Assembly: GCA_963790545.1 (NCBI GenBank)
Contig: CAWBPA010000021.1
Span: 186,001-250,000, forward strand
Direction of reading: 5' to 3'
DNA from: DATBJG01 sp963790545
Lineage (GTDB): Bacteria; Acidobacteriota; Vicinamibacteria; Vicinamibacterales; JAMQPK01
Length of the DNA stretch: 64,000 nt
Shown: piece by piece, positions 9,228 to 19,096 of the stretch
Layout of the letters: each line of letters starts with the position of its first letter
Position numbering within the stretch: position 1 is the first letter of the stretch
Position numbers and translations under genes: made by a program
Notes under the pieces: generated by a model
The model's database searches: none
Seen by the model: only the letters and a program-made list of their open reading frames with translations
What the model was told of the DNA's origin: nothing

Positions 9228-9794
9228 TTACCTGACCGAAGGTTCGGGCGCAGCCTGCAGACGTTTCCTCTGATTGGTCGCTTCGTAATTCTTTTCGAGG
9301 TACTCCACCCCCTCAGCGGTGATGGTGAGACGCGAGTTGTCGTCGCGTTGCACCATCTTTTTCTGCACGAGATACCAGATCGTGAACTCGAGGTGTTCTC
9401 GGGGGCGACCGAGCATCTCTTCGAGATCCGGTGAGTACACCCCGGGGTTTCCCGGTTCCATCCGTCGTCTGGTGTAGAGCACCTCGAGCAGCGTGAGGCG
9501 AACCAGTTGCTCGATGTCGAAGTCGTTTTCCGCACGGGTCCCGTTCGACACGAGGCGCCATTTGGCCTGTCGTTGGCCTTGATGAGCGATGTCGTAGCGT
9601 GCCCGTTTCTCAGGATTGCTGAAAACGTCGTACGCCTCCTGCATCTCGCGGAATCGGCTCTCGTTGCCGGTTTCGTTGTTGTCGGGATGAAAGCGCTGCG
9701 CGAGGAGACGATAGACGCGATGGATCGTCTCCGGCTCAGCGCTCGGGCTGACCTGCAGCACGTCGTAGTAGTCGACGGGTTTATCGTTGCTCAT
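9228..9794 (-). CDS. DnaJ-domain protein with winged-helix-like C-terminus
   Basis: Residues 8 to about 72 are a J domain: YYDVLQVSPSAEPETIHRVY, then the HPD tripeptide at 36-38 that stimulates Hsp70 ATPase, then AYDVFSNPEKRARYD. There is no Gly/Phe region and no zinc fingers, so it is a type III J protein. The C-terminal half (about 100-180) has the look of a winged helix (LTLLEVLYTRRR ... YLVQKKMVQRDDNSRLTITAEGVEYL). That combination suggests a DnaK co-chaperone with a nucleic-acid or protein-binding module. It lies 12 bases downstream of the spermidine-synthase-like gene and is probably cotranscribed with it. Confidence 0.88.
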   Translation of the reverse strand: MSNDKPVDYYDVLQVSPSAEPETIHRVYRLLAQRFHPDNNETGNESRFREMQEAYDVFSNPEKRARYDIAHQGQRQAKWRLVSNGTRAENDFDIEQLVRLTLLEVLYTRRRMEPGNPGVYSPDLEEMLGRPREHLEFTIWYLVQKKMVQRDDNSRLTITAEGVEYLEKNYEATNQRKRLQAAPEPSVR

Positions 9795-9806
9795 GTCGGA
9801 TTCCTT

Positions 9807-11981
9807 CTAGCCCAGCCACTTGAAGACGCTCAGGAGATTCGAAAAGTCGTCGGTCCAGATCACCGGCCGGCTGCGCGACGTGACAACGCGCCAGCGCGTA
9901 TCCAGATTCAATTCGCCGAACGTGGAGGCATTACGAGCCATGATGAGCCAGCGCGATGCGTACTTGCCGCGATCGATCTGATCGGGCTTCAAGCGAAGAT
10001 CGGCTTGTTCGAGCGCTACGAGCCCGGCATTTCCGGCAAGATCTCCGAGCAGCGGTTTCAGCTCGACGTAACGATTGGAGATGTTGAACGCCAGCATCCC
10101 GCCAGGAGCCAGCTTCGAGAGATAGAGGGCCAACGCCTCGCGCGTCAGCAGGTGAACAGGCACCGCGTCCGAGCTGAAGGCATCGAGGATCAGCAAATCG
10201 AACTCGCCTTCGGCGGCGCGCTGCAGCGACAGACGGGCATCGCCAAGGACGATCTCCGTCCGGGCGGGCGAATCGGCCAGGTACGTGAAATATCGAACGT
10301 CCTTCGCCAATTCGGCGACAGCGGGATCGATTTCATAGAAGGTCCAGGACTCACCCTCTCGCCCGTAAGCTGCCAGCGACCCGATCCCCAGACCCACGAC
10401 ACCGACGCGACGCTTGGGGCTTGCCGTCGTGGCATCGAACACCTGTCCAATAGGGCCCGTACGGTGAAAGTACGCCGTGGCTTCCCGTCGTTGTTCGGCA
10501 TCTACGCTCTGGGAACCGTGCACGATGCCGCCATGAACGAAAAGCCGGAACCGGTGGTGTTCGTCCATGACGATGCGATGCGCGCTGAAGAAGCTGCGAC
10601 CCCGGTACAGAACCGCTTGATGAGCACCCAGATATGTGGTGCTCGCGAGAATCAGCGCCGCCACGCCGGCCGCAAAGCGCAGCGGGCGGTCACGAAACGA
10701 GAAGCAGGTCACGGCGGGAACGATGAACACGACGACGAGTGCGAAGAGGCCTTTGGAGTCGGCGCCGTTGAACAGACGCATCATCCCGAGCGTGACAACA
10801 CCAAGCACGATAGGAGCACCGACGTCCAGCCATCGTGGCGACGGCTTCAACGCGCGAAGCGCCGGGCGCATCAGGCACACCAGAACGATCATCAGCGGAT
10901 ACTCGACAATGGACCGGAACAGCATCGGCGCCAGGATGGCGTTGAGGATTCCGCCCAGCACGCCACCGACCGCAAGGCACAGGTAGAAAATCGTCAGGTG
11001 GTCGCTGTCGGGCCTCGTTCGCGCCAGCTCTCCGTGGCAAACCATGGCCGCGAGAAAGAATGTCAGCAGATGGAGCAGCAACTGTCCGCCGCCAGGCAGC
11101 CGGCTATCGAAAACGGTCAGCGTGACAACGGGTAAGACGAAAACCGCCAGCAGCCTCACCATGAGCCCGTGCGGAACAAGTGTGCGATGTGCAAAGACCA
11201 GGACAAACGTCAACAGATACACGCTGAGAGGTAGCACCCACAACAGCGGGACGGCCGCAATATCGGTCGTCAGGAACGTCGTGACCCCGAGCATGAGGCT
11301 CGACGGAATGAACGCGAGAAGAACCCACCGGGCCTGGGTGATGAACGTGGGGCGCGGGGTTGCATCCGCGGCCGTCTGCAAACGGACCGGCTGCGCACGT
11401 TCAGCCCGCCACACATGCACCGCACACGCTGCGGTCAGTACGGCGAACCCGACATAACCGACGGCCCAGATGACACTTTGGTATCTCAACGTGAGCGCGG
11501 GTTCGAGCATCCCCGGGTAAGCCACCAGGGCCAGAATGCTTCCGACGTTGCCTGCCGCGTAGAGCGGATACGGATTGCGGTCCATGGTTGCCGCAAACCA
11601 CCGCTGGAACAGCGGACTCGTCGAGGAAATGGTGAACAGCGGAAGTCCAGCGGTCAACGCGAGCAGCCCGAGCAGCCACCACACGGGCGACCGATCGGAA
11701 GGCGGGACCACGTTGGTGGTAATCAGGATCGGCACGCTCAGCAGTGACACGGCCACGAGAGACGCGTGGAGCACGATTTGGTGCTTATGTGAGAAATACC
11801 GTGAAGTCAGATGTGCGTACAAGTAGCCGGCCAGCAGAATTGACTGGAAGAACACCATGCACGTGTTCCACACGGCCGGACTTCCGCCAAGTAACGGCAG
11901 GAGCATTTTTGCAATCATGGGCTGCACGAGGAACATCAGCGCCGAACTCGTGAACAGCGTGACTGCGAACAGCACGACCAT
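9807..11981 (-). CDS. Fused MFS-like membrane domain and spermidine-synthase-like domain
   Basis: The 724-residue protein starts at ATG 11979-11981 with GTGAGGG just upstream. The first 430 residues or so hold about a dozen membrane helices (LFTSSALMFLVQPMIAKM at the start), as in the membrane part of fused MFS/spermidine synthases. The C-terminal 230 residues are a Rossmann methyltransferase-like spermidine synthase domain: VGVVGLGIGSLAAYG, the acidic YEIDP, the VLGDARLSLQ segment and LLILDAFSSDAVPVHLLT. The family's enzymatic role is unproven in most bacteria; polyamine synthesis at the membrane is inferred. The gene is intact and probably heads a two-gene unit with the DnaJ-domain gene. 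Confidence 0.9.
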   Translation of the reverse strand: MVVLFAVTLFTSSALMFLVQPMIAKMLLPLLGGSPAVWNTCMVFFQSILLAGYLYAHLTSRYFSHKHQIVLHASLVAVSLLSVPILITTNVVPPSDRSPVWWLLGLLALTAGLPLFTISSTSPLFQRWFAATMDRNPYPLYAAGNVGSILALVAYPGMLEPALTLRYQSVIWAVGYVGFAVLTAACAVHVWRAERAQPVRLQTAADATPRPTFITQARWVLLAFIPSSLMLGVTTFLTTDIAAVPLLWVLPLSVYLLTFVLVFAHRTLVPHGLMVRLLAVFVLPVVTLTVFDSRLPGGGQLLLHLLTFFLAAMVCHGELARTRPDSDHLTIFYLCLAVGGVLGGILNAILAPMLFRSIVEYPLMIVLVCLMRPALRALKPSPRWLDVGAPIVLGVVTLGMMRLFNGADSKGLFALVVVFIVPAVTCFSFRDRPLRFAAGVAALILASTTYLGAHQAVLYRGRSFFSAHRIVMDEHHRFRLFVHGGIVHGSQSVDAEQRREATAYFHRTGPIGQVFDATTASPKRRVGVVGLGIGSLAAYGREGESWTFYEIDPAVAELAKDVRYFTYLADSPARTEIVLGDARLSLQRAAEGEFDLLILDAFSSDAVPVHLLTREALALYLSKLAPGGMLAFNISNRYVELKPLLGDLAGNAGLVALEQADLRLKPDQIDRGKYASRWLIMARNASTFGELNLDTRWRVVTSRSRPVIWTDDFSNLLSVFKWLG

Positions 11982-12091
11982 CGACCCTCACCGTCGCCGT
12001 GGCTCGCAGCAAGGCATTTACACGCGCAACTGTTGGCGATGAGTCGCGAATATCCTTGAAGTGATTTCACTTTTGCAAGCGACTTACGATT

Positions 12092-13981
12092 TTGGTGGCT
12101 CGTATGGCGGCAGCCTTCAGGGACCGAAAACAAGCACGGACAATAGTGGGCGAACGGTCTAGACAACCTGACGTGGTCCTGCTTGTGGGAACCTGGGGTG
12201 CGCTGTGGGGAGCCGCGCTCGGGATGTGGGCGCTCGCACCACTGGTCGTGGCCTCGCACCACATTCGTCCCGTTCACGCTGGTCAGTGGGTGGTGCTCAT
12301 CGCTGGGCTGAGCGCCATCTGTGCCGTGATGGGCGCGATACTCGCTCTATTTGGCGGCTTGTTCCTCGTTCTGGTCGAGGCGCTGTCGCGACGCGGCTTC
12401 GGGATCGAACCTGGGCCTACGCTCTGGCGGCGCCTGTGCTCGTCGCCGCCGCGTACGTCATCGAGAGCATCATCATTCACTGGATGAACTTCGGCGCGTT
12501 CCTCGGGAGCTATGCCCTGAGACTTGCGATGCTCGGGATCGGCTTGGTCGGTCGTGTCCCTGGCTGTCGCAGGGCTGTATCGACGGGTGGCCAACGGCAG
12601 GAGTCGGTTCCGTCCGGCGGCCATGGCCTGGGCCGTCGCCGGATTGCTGGGCACAGGCACGATTGCGTTGCCGTTCCGGATCCCAGGGCCCCCGCCGCCG
12701 GCGCCTGAGTTCGATTCGCTGACGCCGCTTGCCGGGGCCAAGACCCAGGCGCCCTTCCTCTTTATCGGCCTCGACGGCGCGACGTGGCGAGCGCTTGAGC
12801 CAGCGATGGCGCGCGGCTCGGCACCGACGCTGCGCGCGCTGAAAGAGCGCGGGATTCACGGAACGATAGAAGCGTCATGGGCACCGTCCTGGTCTGGTGC
12901 GGCCTGGTCCTCGATTCTCTCGGGGCTGCCGAGACGTGACGGGAGTCAGAAGACCTTGCAGGCATGGCGGCTGGTCTGCCCGTTTTCCAGGTTCCGTTAG
13001 CGTCCGGCCTGGCCCTCAACCCGATCTACACCGTCCGATCCCTTCTCGTCAGCTGGGGTCTCATTCGATTCACGCCACCTCCACGCGCGTTGCTGAACGG
13101 CAAGACCGTGTGGGAACTCCTGCAGCTTGCCGGGGTGGACTCGGCGGTTGTGCGGTTCCGATTCACCTACCCGCCCGAAGGCCAGGCGCGTGTGGTCATC
13201 TTCGACTGGATCGGTAACGATCAGTGGACCGCGATGGGCGTCCGGCGCACGGCGTCGGATGCCGTGACCCCTCGCGATCGTGCTGGCGAACTGATGGCAC
13301 CCTTCCTGCGCGGAGCACCTTCAGACGTCGAGCTGCTGGCCGACATCCTGCCGGGACCGACGCCTCCGCAACCAGCAGACACGACGGCCGATCCGATTGC
13401 CGAGCTCCGGCTGGCGCTCGACATCGATGGTCGGACGTTCGAGGCGGCAGAGTCAATCGTCAGGAACAGCCGAACGCAGCCGTTTCTCGCAATGTACATC
13501 GGCGGCCTCGATACCGTCGAACACGCGTTCTGGCAGTACAGCTTTCCCGGAAGACCTCGGTCGGATCCCCCTGCACGGCAAGACGTGGAGCGGCTCGGAC
13601 CGGTGCTCGAGCGCTACGTCGAATACTTCGACAGGAGGTTGAGTCGCCTGCTGTCTCGCTATGGAACAAGTCCCGAACGTCCTGATTGTTTCCGATCACG
13701 GCATGGGCCCGACGACGGTTTTGTCCGAATCTCGCGGATGGCACGCCAAGGAAGGAATGTTCCTGTTCCTGCTTGCCGGGCCATCGGTTCCCCATGATCC
13801 GGCTTCGATCGCGCCGTCCTATTTTGACGTGTTGCCGACGCTCCTGCGCTTGAAGGGGTTCGAGAAGCCCGCGGCGCTCCAGGGAAGGTCTGTCCTGCCG
13901 GCTCACGATGCCATACGTGACGAGGACTGTGTAGAGTGCGATCAATTTCATCCGAGGATGAAGGTGTCGCACGCGAAGTGA
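12092..13981 (+). pseudogene. Alkaline-phosphatase-superfamily phosphodiesterase, frame disrupted
   Basis: Four frame changes (near 12415, 12545, 12955 and 13665) break one continuous protein. It begins with two or three membrane helices (VVLIAGLSAICAVMGAILAL) and another pair (YVIESIIIHWMNFGAFLG). A type I phosphodiesterase/nucleotide pyrophosphatase domain follows: FIGLDGATWRALEP (metal Asp), WSGAAWSSILSGLPR (nucleophile loop), YIGGLDTVEHAFWQY (metal Asp and His) and IVSDHGMGP (metal Asp-His). The family hydrolyses phosphodiester or phosphonate bonds. The stop TGA 13979-13981 overlaps a GTG of the next gene. Conserved motifs in all pieces suggest an intact gene with assembly indels rather than old decay, but true inactivation cannot be excluded. 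Confidence 0.7.
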
Positions 13982-15483
13982 GCCGTCCGATGTTGCAGAC
14001 ACCAGACCAATTCCGGCTGTTCGTGAAGATAGACCTCTGGTCGCCGCTCTGCGACCCGCGATCTGGATTCTGGTCGTCTTCGGGATCTTGAGGATCCAAG
14101 CAGATCCGGATCTCTGGGGCCAGCCTGAAAATGGGTCTGGACCTGCTGGAGCATGGCACCCTGTCAACGACCGATCCGTTATTAGACCCACACAAGACAT
14201 TCCCTTTCACGAACCACGAATGGCTGGGCGGCCTTGTCATGGCACTCGCTTACCGCATTGCCGGGACCCTGGGGCTGGCAGTGCTGAAGGCAATGCTCGT
14301 GGGCGCCACGTTCTACCTGGTCGCCGGCGCGGATCCGCGACAACACGCCGGTCGTTCGACGACTCACGCTGGCGCTGGCCGTCTGGGGGGCTCTGTCGAT
14401 CACCGGCACGTTGAGGCCGCAGCTGTGGACGTTGTTGTTCCTGGCCGTGCTGTGCCGCGCGCTGGTGGCATGGGATACACGTGGCACCAGCCGTTCTTTC
14501 TTTGCGTTGCCGGTGATCTTCGTCCTGTGGGCGAACCTTCACGGCGGGTGGATCCTCGGCCTCGGGGTCCTGGGCGTGTGGTCCGTTTTCACACTTGATC
14601 GAGCAGCGTGGTTCGGCTCCCTCCTCCACCCGACTCGTCGCAGTTGTTTTGCTGAGCGCGCTGGCGACACTCGTGAATCCTTACGGCTGGCAGCTGTGGG
14701 GGTTTATCGCCAGCACGGTGCGTCTGTCGCGTGCCGACATCACCGAGTGGCAACCGATCTGGCGCGACGAGTGGGGCGGAGTTCTCCAGCGGGGGATGGC
14801 CATGTTCTTCGTGCTGTCGTCCTCTGGCGCTGGCGTCGTCCGCGGCTCGGTGCGATTGTAGTCACGGCGATGCTGGCCTATGCGTCGCTGCGGCTGAATC
14901 GTCTCTCCCAATTTCATGGAGACGGCCGTCGTGCTGCTGGCACCATACTTTCCAGGGGCCCAGGCTGTGAGCGGACCAACGCTCGGCGCCCGCACGCTCG
15001 TCGATGTCTGCGCAACCGTTGCAGCGGTGGTCATCGCAGCGCAGACCAGCCTGTTGCCGCGCTGTATCGCAATCGCCGGCACGTGGATTCCAGACGTGAC
15101 CGCCGCAAGTGCGATGAAATCGGCGGGGGCCAAGGGGCGGCTTGTGACCTGGTTCGACTGGGGCGAACGCCATCTGGCACCTCTCACCAGGGCTGAAGGT
15201 GTCAATCGACGCGCGCCGTGAGACTCTCTATTCGGAGCGAACACTCGAGGAGCAGCGTGCTATCGGCTTTGGCGAGCCTGCCGGCCTGGCGGCGCTGGAA
15301 CGGCTGGCTCCCGAGTACGTGTGGTTGCCACGTGAGCATTCAGCACGAACGGCGGCGTGGCTGCGCGAGAATCGATACCGGATCGACGTCCAGACCGATC
15401 GATCGTTCGTGGCCGTTCGCGAAGACCTCCCCACGATTACGCTCCCGTCGTTCGAACCGACCAGGCGCTTTCCTGGACCGTAG
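13978..15483 (+). pseudogene. Polytopic membrane protein (possible GT-C-like), frame disrupted
   Basis: At least five frame changes lie between the GTG at 13978 (GTGA overlap with the phosphodiesterase stop) and the stop at 15481-15483. Joined, the pieces give a multi-span membrane protein: AIWILVVFGILRIQADPDLWG, then MGLDLLEHGTLSTTDPL, NHEWLGGLVMALAYR, VLWANLHGGWILGLGVLGVW, LVNPYGWQLWGFI and a soluble C-terminus with WFDWGERHLAP and YVWLPREHSART. The NLHGGW and NPYGW signatures occur in uncharacterised membrane proteins that resemble GT-C glycosyltransferases. Its coupling to the phosphodiesterase suggests work on the same cell-envelope substrate. The function is not known. Confidence 0.6.
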
Positions 15484-15496
15484 GCACCACGACGGT

Positions 15497-15904
15497 CTAC
15501 TTGGCGAGATTGCCCGGGGGGCACCGGAACGGGCGGCCTCCAACACCGGCTCGAAATAACTGCGGTAGGGATTGACGTATGGTGACGGTGGAGGGGACCA
15601 ATGCCCGTCTCCCGCCTGAACAGTATGGGAGTGTCGGAATGCCAGGACACCGGCCAGAAGCAGCAGAATGTTGATGAACATGATGGCCTTGCCGACACGT
15701 TCGACCACCCGTGGGCGGCTCATCCTCGCTGACCTTTTCCGTGAGTCCGATAATCAGCTCGTAGGCCGCCACACTCGCGATCAGTACGAAATCTACGCGA
15801 CCCGCCGCATTGCCAATACCCCACGCGCCCACTCCGATGAGGATCAGGGCGATGACCATCCACGGCAACAGCGGCGCTCGCGGATTCCAGACGAGCGAAA
15901 GCAA
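15497..15904 (-). CDS. Small membrane protein, possibly frameshifted or two overlapping genes
   Basis: The frame from 15904 starts with two hydrophobic helices (LPWMVIALILIGVGAWGIG and VDFVLIASVAAYELIIGL) and then loses coding character after KVSEDE. A second frame begins at ATG 15723, exactly where the first fades, with another helix (KAIMFINILLLLAGVLAF) and a soluble tail (YVNPYRSYFEPVLEAA). Either one three-helix protein is split by a one-base shift near 15722, or two genes overlap. No family is recognised. It converges on the disrupted membrane-protein gene to its left. The 220 bases between it and 16127 hold nothing I can identify. Confidence 0.45.
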   Translation of the reverse strand: MLSLVWNPRAPLLPWMVIALILIGVGAWGIGNAAGRVDFVLIASVAAYELIIGLTEKVSEDEPPTGGRTCRQGHHVHQHSAASGRCPGIPTLPYCSGGRRALVPSTVTIRQSLPQLFRAGVGGRPFRCPPGNLAK

Positions 15905-16126
15905 CCCACCTAAGACTGAAGTACCTCGAGTTGTCGATTCACGACCTGAACAAGAGCAACAGACTTGCCCGAGACAGATCCGTCATTTGCTTGAAATCTG
16001 GCGCAATTCTTATCGAACTGGCCATGAAAGTCTACCGCTCGGCAGACCTTTCTCTTCTTTCCCAGGCGCGGCGACAGGTGCAGGTGAACTTTCTGGGCAT
16101 GGCGTCGTATCGGCAGAGGAGGAAAC

Positions 16127-18090
16127 ATGACTCGAGTGCTTACTCCCCTCGCGTTCGTGGCGCTCTTTGCGGCAGCGGCAGCGGCCGAGCAACAGCCAAG
16201 TGCACGACTTACACGCGACCAGCCGATCCCGCCGGCCGAGCTCGAAGCGTTCGTCGATGGGGTCGTGCGCCAGACGATGGCAACTGACCACCTCGCCGGG
16301 GTTGCCGTGTCCGTCGTTCAGGCGGGGAACGGCGATCCTCAAGAAAGGCTACGGATTTGCCGATCTCCAGGCCAAGCGCCGCGTCGATCCCGACACGACG
16401 CTCTTTCGCATTGGCTCAATCACCAAGACCTTCACATGGATTGCGTTAATGAAAGCGGTCGAGGCAGGCAAGATCGGCCTCGATGATCCGGTCAACGATT
16501 ACCTGCCTCCGGAACTCCAGATTCCCGACTAGGGATTCACGCTGCCAATTCGCATCAAGCACCTGATGACGCATTCGCCGGGCTTCGAGGATCGAGCGCT
16601 CGGCCATTTGTTCGAAAAGGATCCGGCCGAGGTTCGTCCGCTGGCCCGTTATCTTCGGGAAGAACGGCCAGCTCGCGTGCGCGAACCTGGTCTCATCAGT
16701 TCCTATTCGAACTATGGAGTGGCGCTTGCCGCCGCGGCGCTTCAACACGTCGAGGGACGATCCTGGCAGGACGCGATCGAAGCCGAGATCCTCGGCCCGC
16801 TCGGTTTGACGCACACGAGCGTGCGGGAGCCGTATCCGTCGCGCCAGATCTCCCCGCACCCATGTCGCCAGTTCGCAACGGACCTCTCGAAGCCCTATCG
16901 TTGGACCGGCGTCAATCACCCTGCCCGCGACTACGAATACATCACTCATATCGGGCCGGCAGGCGTGATGTCGTCGACTGCAGGCGACATGGCCCGTTAC
17001 ATGCTGATGCTGTTGAACGACGGGACGCTCGATGGTGTCCAGGTCTTCGGGCCGTCTGCGGCCAAGGCCTTCCGATCACCCATGACGTCGCTTCCGCCCG
17101 GCGTTGGCAACTGGAACGCGGGCTTCATGGAGACACCCCTGCCCGGAGGATTTCGCAGGTTCGGTCACGGAGGCGCCACGCTGTCCTTCTTCTCGAACAT
17201 GTCCCTCGCGCCGGAGCTGCGGCTCGGCGTGTTCGTCACGACAAATACTGAAGGTGGTGGCAAGGCTCACTGGCGTCCTCCCGGCGCGGATCGTCGAACA
17301 CTTCTATGCGGCGCCCGCCGATGCGCCGCCGCCGGATCGCCAGAACTCGTCAAGGCGGCCCAGATCTATCGGGGTGTATACCTTCAGACGCGAAGAGCTT
17401 ACAGCGGCCTTCAGCGCTTTCTGTTCCAGCTCACCGCGGCACAGGTGAACGTGACGTCGGAAGGATACCTGACTTTAGTCTCATGGGACAGAACCAGCGA
17501 TTTCGTGCCGGCGGATCAGCTCGACCAATTCAGATCGGTCGAGGGGCAGAGCGGCCCGTTTGGTGGTTTGCTGTTCACGCGCGACGGCGATCGGGCGGTT
17601 CGAATCGAGGTACCGGAGCTAGCGCTCGAACGGGTCGGGCGGCTGTTTCGGCCGCCTACATTGCTCGCTTTCGCGGTGCTGGCATTACTGACATCGGTTG
17701 TGGTGATCGTCACCGCCTTCGTGCGCCGGGGGCGAGGGTCGCCAGCGACGCGGGCGCACAGCTTGCAGGCTACCTGCAGACGACCTCGGCAATCGTATGG
17801 CTGGTAAGCGCCTTGTGTTTGGCGTGATGGTGACAAGTTTCACTGGTGATCCGGCCGACCTCATCTACAACTGGCCGCATCCCAACGGTCCTCATATTCT
17901 CCACGTGGCCTCGTCGGTACAGTGCTGTCGGCAGGGACGTCCTCCTGCTACCGTCAGTCTGGCGTCGCCCACCAGGTATCACAGCTTGGACGTCGTGGCG
18001 CAAGCTGCGCTTTACTTTTGCGGCATTCGTATTTGCAGCCTCGCGGGTGTTCTGGCGCTGTGGGGGGCGTTGCAGCCCTGGAACCCCTGA
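16127..18090 (+). pseudogene. Serine beta-lactamase-fold hydrolase with C-terminal membrane helices, disrupted
   Basis: A signal peptide (MTRVLTPLAFVALFAAAAAA) starts at ATG 16127, preceded by GAGGAAAC. The class C/penicillin-binding fold follows across several frames: SITK with the nucleophile Ser in RIGSITKTFTW, YSN in SYSNYGVAL, and the HGG-type box FGHGGATL. An in-frame TAG at 16530-16532 (after LQIPD, before GFTLPIRIKHL) interrupts the domain, and frame changes occur near 16335, 17262, 17340 and after 17700. The C-terminus, again split, holds membrane helices (LLAFAVLALLTSVVVIVTAF, then SAIVWLVSALCLA, then FTFAAFVFAA) and ends LALWGALQPWNP. Such proteins are usually periplasmic esterases or peptidases. 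Confidence 0.68.
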
Positions 18091-18112
18091 GATTGACCTC
18101 GCGCATTCATGG

Positions 18113-18586
18113 CTACGGCTTCGCCGACCCCAGCATCAGGCCTGTCACATGATCTTTCGGAGATGAAAGGACGATCCAGACCTCGGTTCGAACAACGCCG
18201 GAACGCGTCCTGATCGGCCCATCGAGCAGGCGTTCGAGGTGTTGAAGATCGTGCGCCCACATTTTGAGCAGAACTGGAAATTCTCCGGAAATGCGATGGC
18301 ACTCCTCGATCTCTGGCATTTTCAAAACTAGTTCAACGAAGCTCCGCTCCTGGCGCTGCCCTTCGACCGCAACCCGGACGAACGCACACGTCGAGTAGCC
18401 GAGCGTCCGAGGATCGATGAGCGCGACGTATGCGCGCACGTCACCCCGCGCGCGCAACTTCTTCAGGCGCTCGTTCACCGCCGAGACCGACAGGCCGACC
18501 TCCTGCCCCAGCCTGGCCATCGATTGCGAAGAATCCTGCTGGAGGAGCTTCAAAAGCTGGGCATCAATCGGGTTGACGGGGTGCAT
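18113..18586 (-). CDS. Lrp/AsnC family transcriptional regulator
   Basis: The 157-residue protein has an N-terminal AsnC-type helix-turn-helix (residues 5-50: IDAQLLKLLQQDSSQSMARL then VNERLKKLRARGDV) and a C-terminal RAM ligand-binding ferredoxin-like fold (FVRVAVEGQ ... HRISGEFPVLLKMWAHDL). Lrp/AsnC proteins bind amino acids or similar small molecules and form octamers on DNA. It is divergently placed to the SnoaL-like gene at 18643, with a 56-base gap holding a perfect palindrome and a second partial site that overlaps its own start codon, so autoregulation is likely. Confidence 0.93.
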   Translation of the reverse strand: MHPVNPIDAQLLKLLQQDSSQSMARLGQEVGLSVSAVNERLKKLRARGDVRAYVALIDPRTLGYSTCAFVRVAVEGQRQERSFVELVLKMPEIEECHRISGEFPVLLKMWAHDLQHLERLLDGPIRTRSGVVRTEVWIVLSSPKDHVTGLMLGSAKP

Positions 18587-18637
18587 AGCAAATTTTACCT
18601 ACAAATAGGCATATCGTAGCAAATTTTGCTACGATAT
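18586..18637. promoter_or_regulatory. Palindromic operator pair between the Lrp-type regulator and the SnoaL-like gene
   Basis: Bases 18611-18637 are a perfect palindrome: two 13-base arms, ATATCGTAGCAAA and its complement, around one central T. A related partial site with the identical core TAGCAAATTTT followed by ACCTAC lies at 18586-18602, starting at the last base of the regulator's start codon. The two cores are 31 bases apart, about three helical turns, as expected for cooperative binding by an oligomeric Lrp-type protein. The palindrome ends 5 bases before ATG 18643. Binding by the adjacent regulator is inference. Confidence 0.7.
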
Positions 18638-18642
18638 CAGGC

Positions 18643-19084
18643 ATGGCAGACAATAATTCCATAGGCGGCGAAGCCAGGCCCTTCCTTGACGACCGGCAAG
18701 CCATTCAGCAGTTGATGGCGGATTGGAATGCGGCCGTCAGAGCCAAAGAGGTTCGCGCCCTCACGGCCATGGTCACCGAGGACGCGGTGTTTCTGCCGCC
18801 AGGTTTTCCGCCCATTCGAGGGAAACAGGCGGTAGAGCGCATGTACACCGGCTTCTTCCCCACAATTCAGCAGCGTCGAGCAAACTGCCATTGTGGAGGA
18901 GCTGGAGGTCGCTGGTGACTGGGCCTTTGCCTGGGGCTCAGAAACCCTGACCCTCGTTCCGCAGACGGGCGGGTCGCCCATTCATATGCAGGGCAAAGGG
19001 ATGACCATCTTGAAGCGGCAGGCGGATGGATCGTGGAAGATTGCGAGGGGTATCAATAACTCGGGGCTCCGACCAGGGGGCTAA
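18643..19084 (+). CDS. SnoaL/DUF4440-like protein, one frameshift
   Basis: The N-terminal frame (MADNNSIGG ... QAIQQLMADWNAAVRAKEVR) and the frame from about 18885 (VEELEVAGDWAFAWGSETL ... ADGSWKIARGINN) together make one SgcJ/EcaC-type NTF2-like fold of about 146 residues, with the shift near 18880. These small alpha+beta barrels bind or isomerise small hydrophobic compounds; many have no known activity. There is no signal peptide. The start sits 5 bases after the palindromic operator, so it is probably the regulator's target and shares its inducer. Confidence 0.75.
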
Positions 19085-19096
19085 ACTCTTGTTAGC

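Noticed and set aside
9507..11135. A 542-codon plus-strand open frame
   Set aside because: It is antisense to the DnaJ and spermidine-synthase-like genes and its translation is Gln/Arg/His-rich low complexity.
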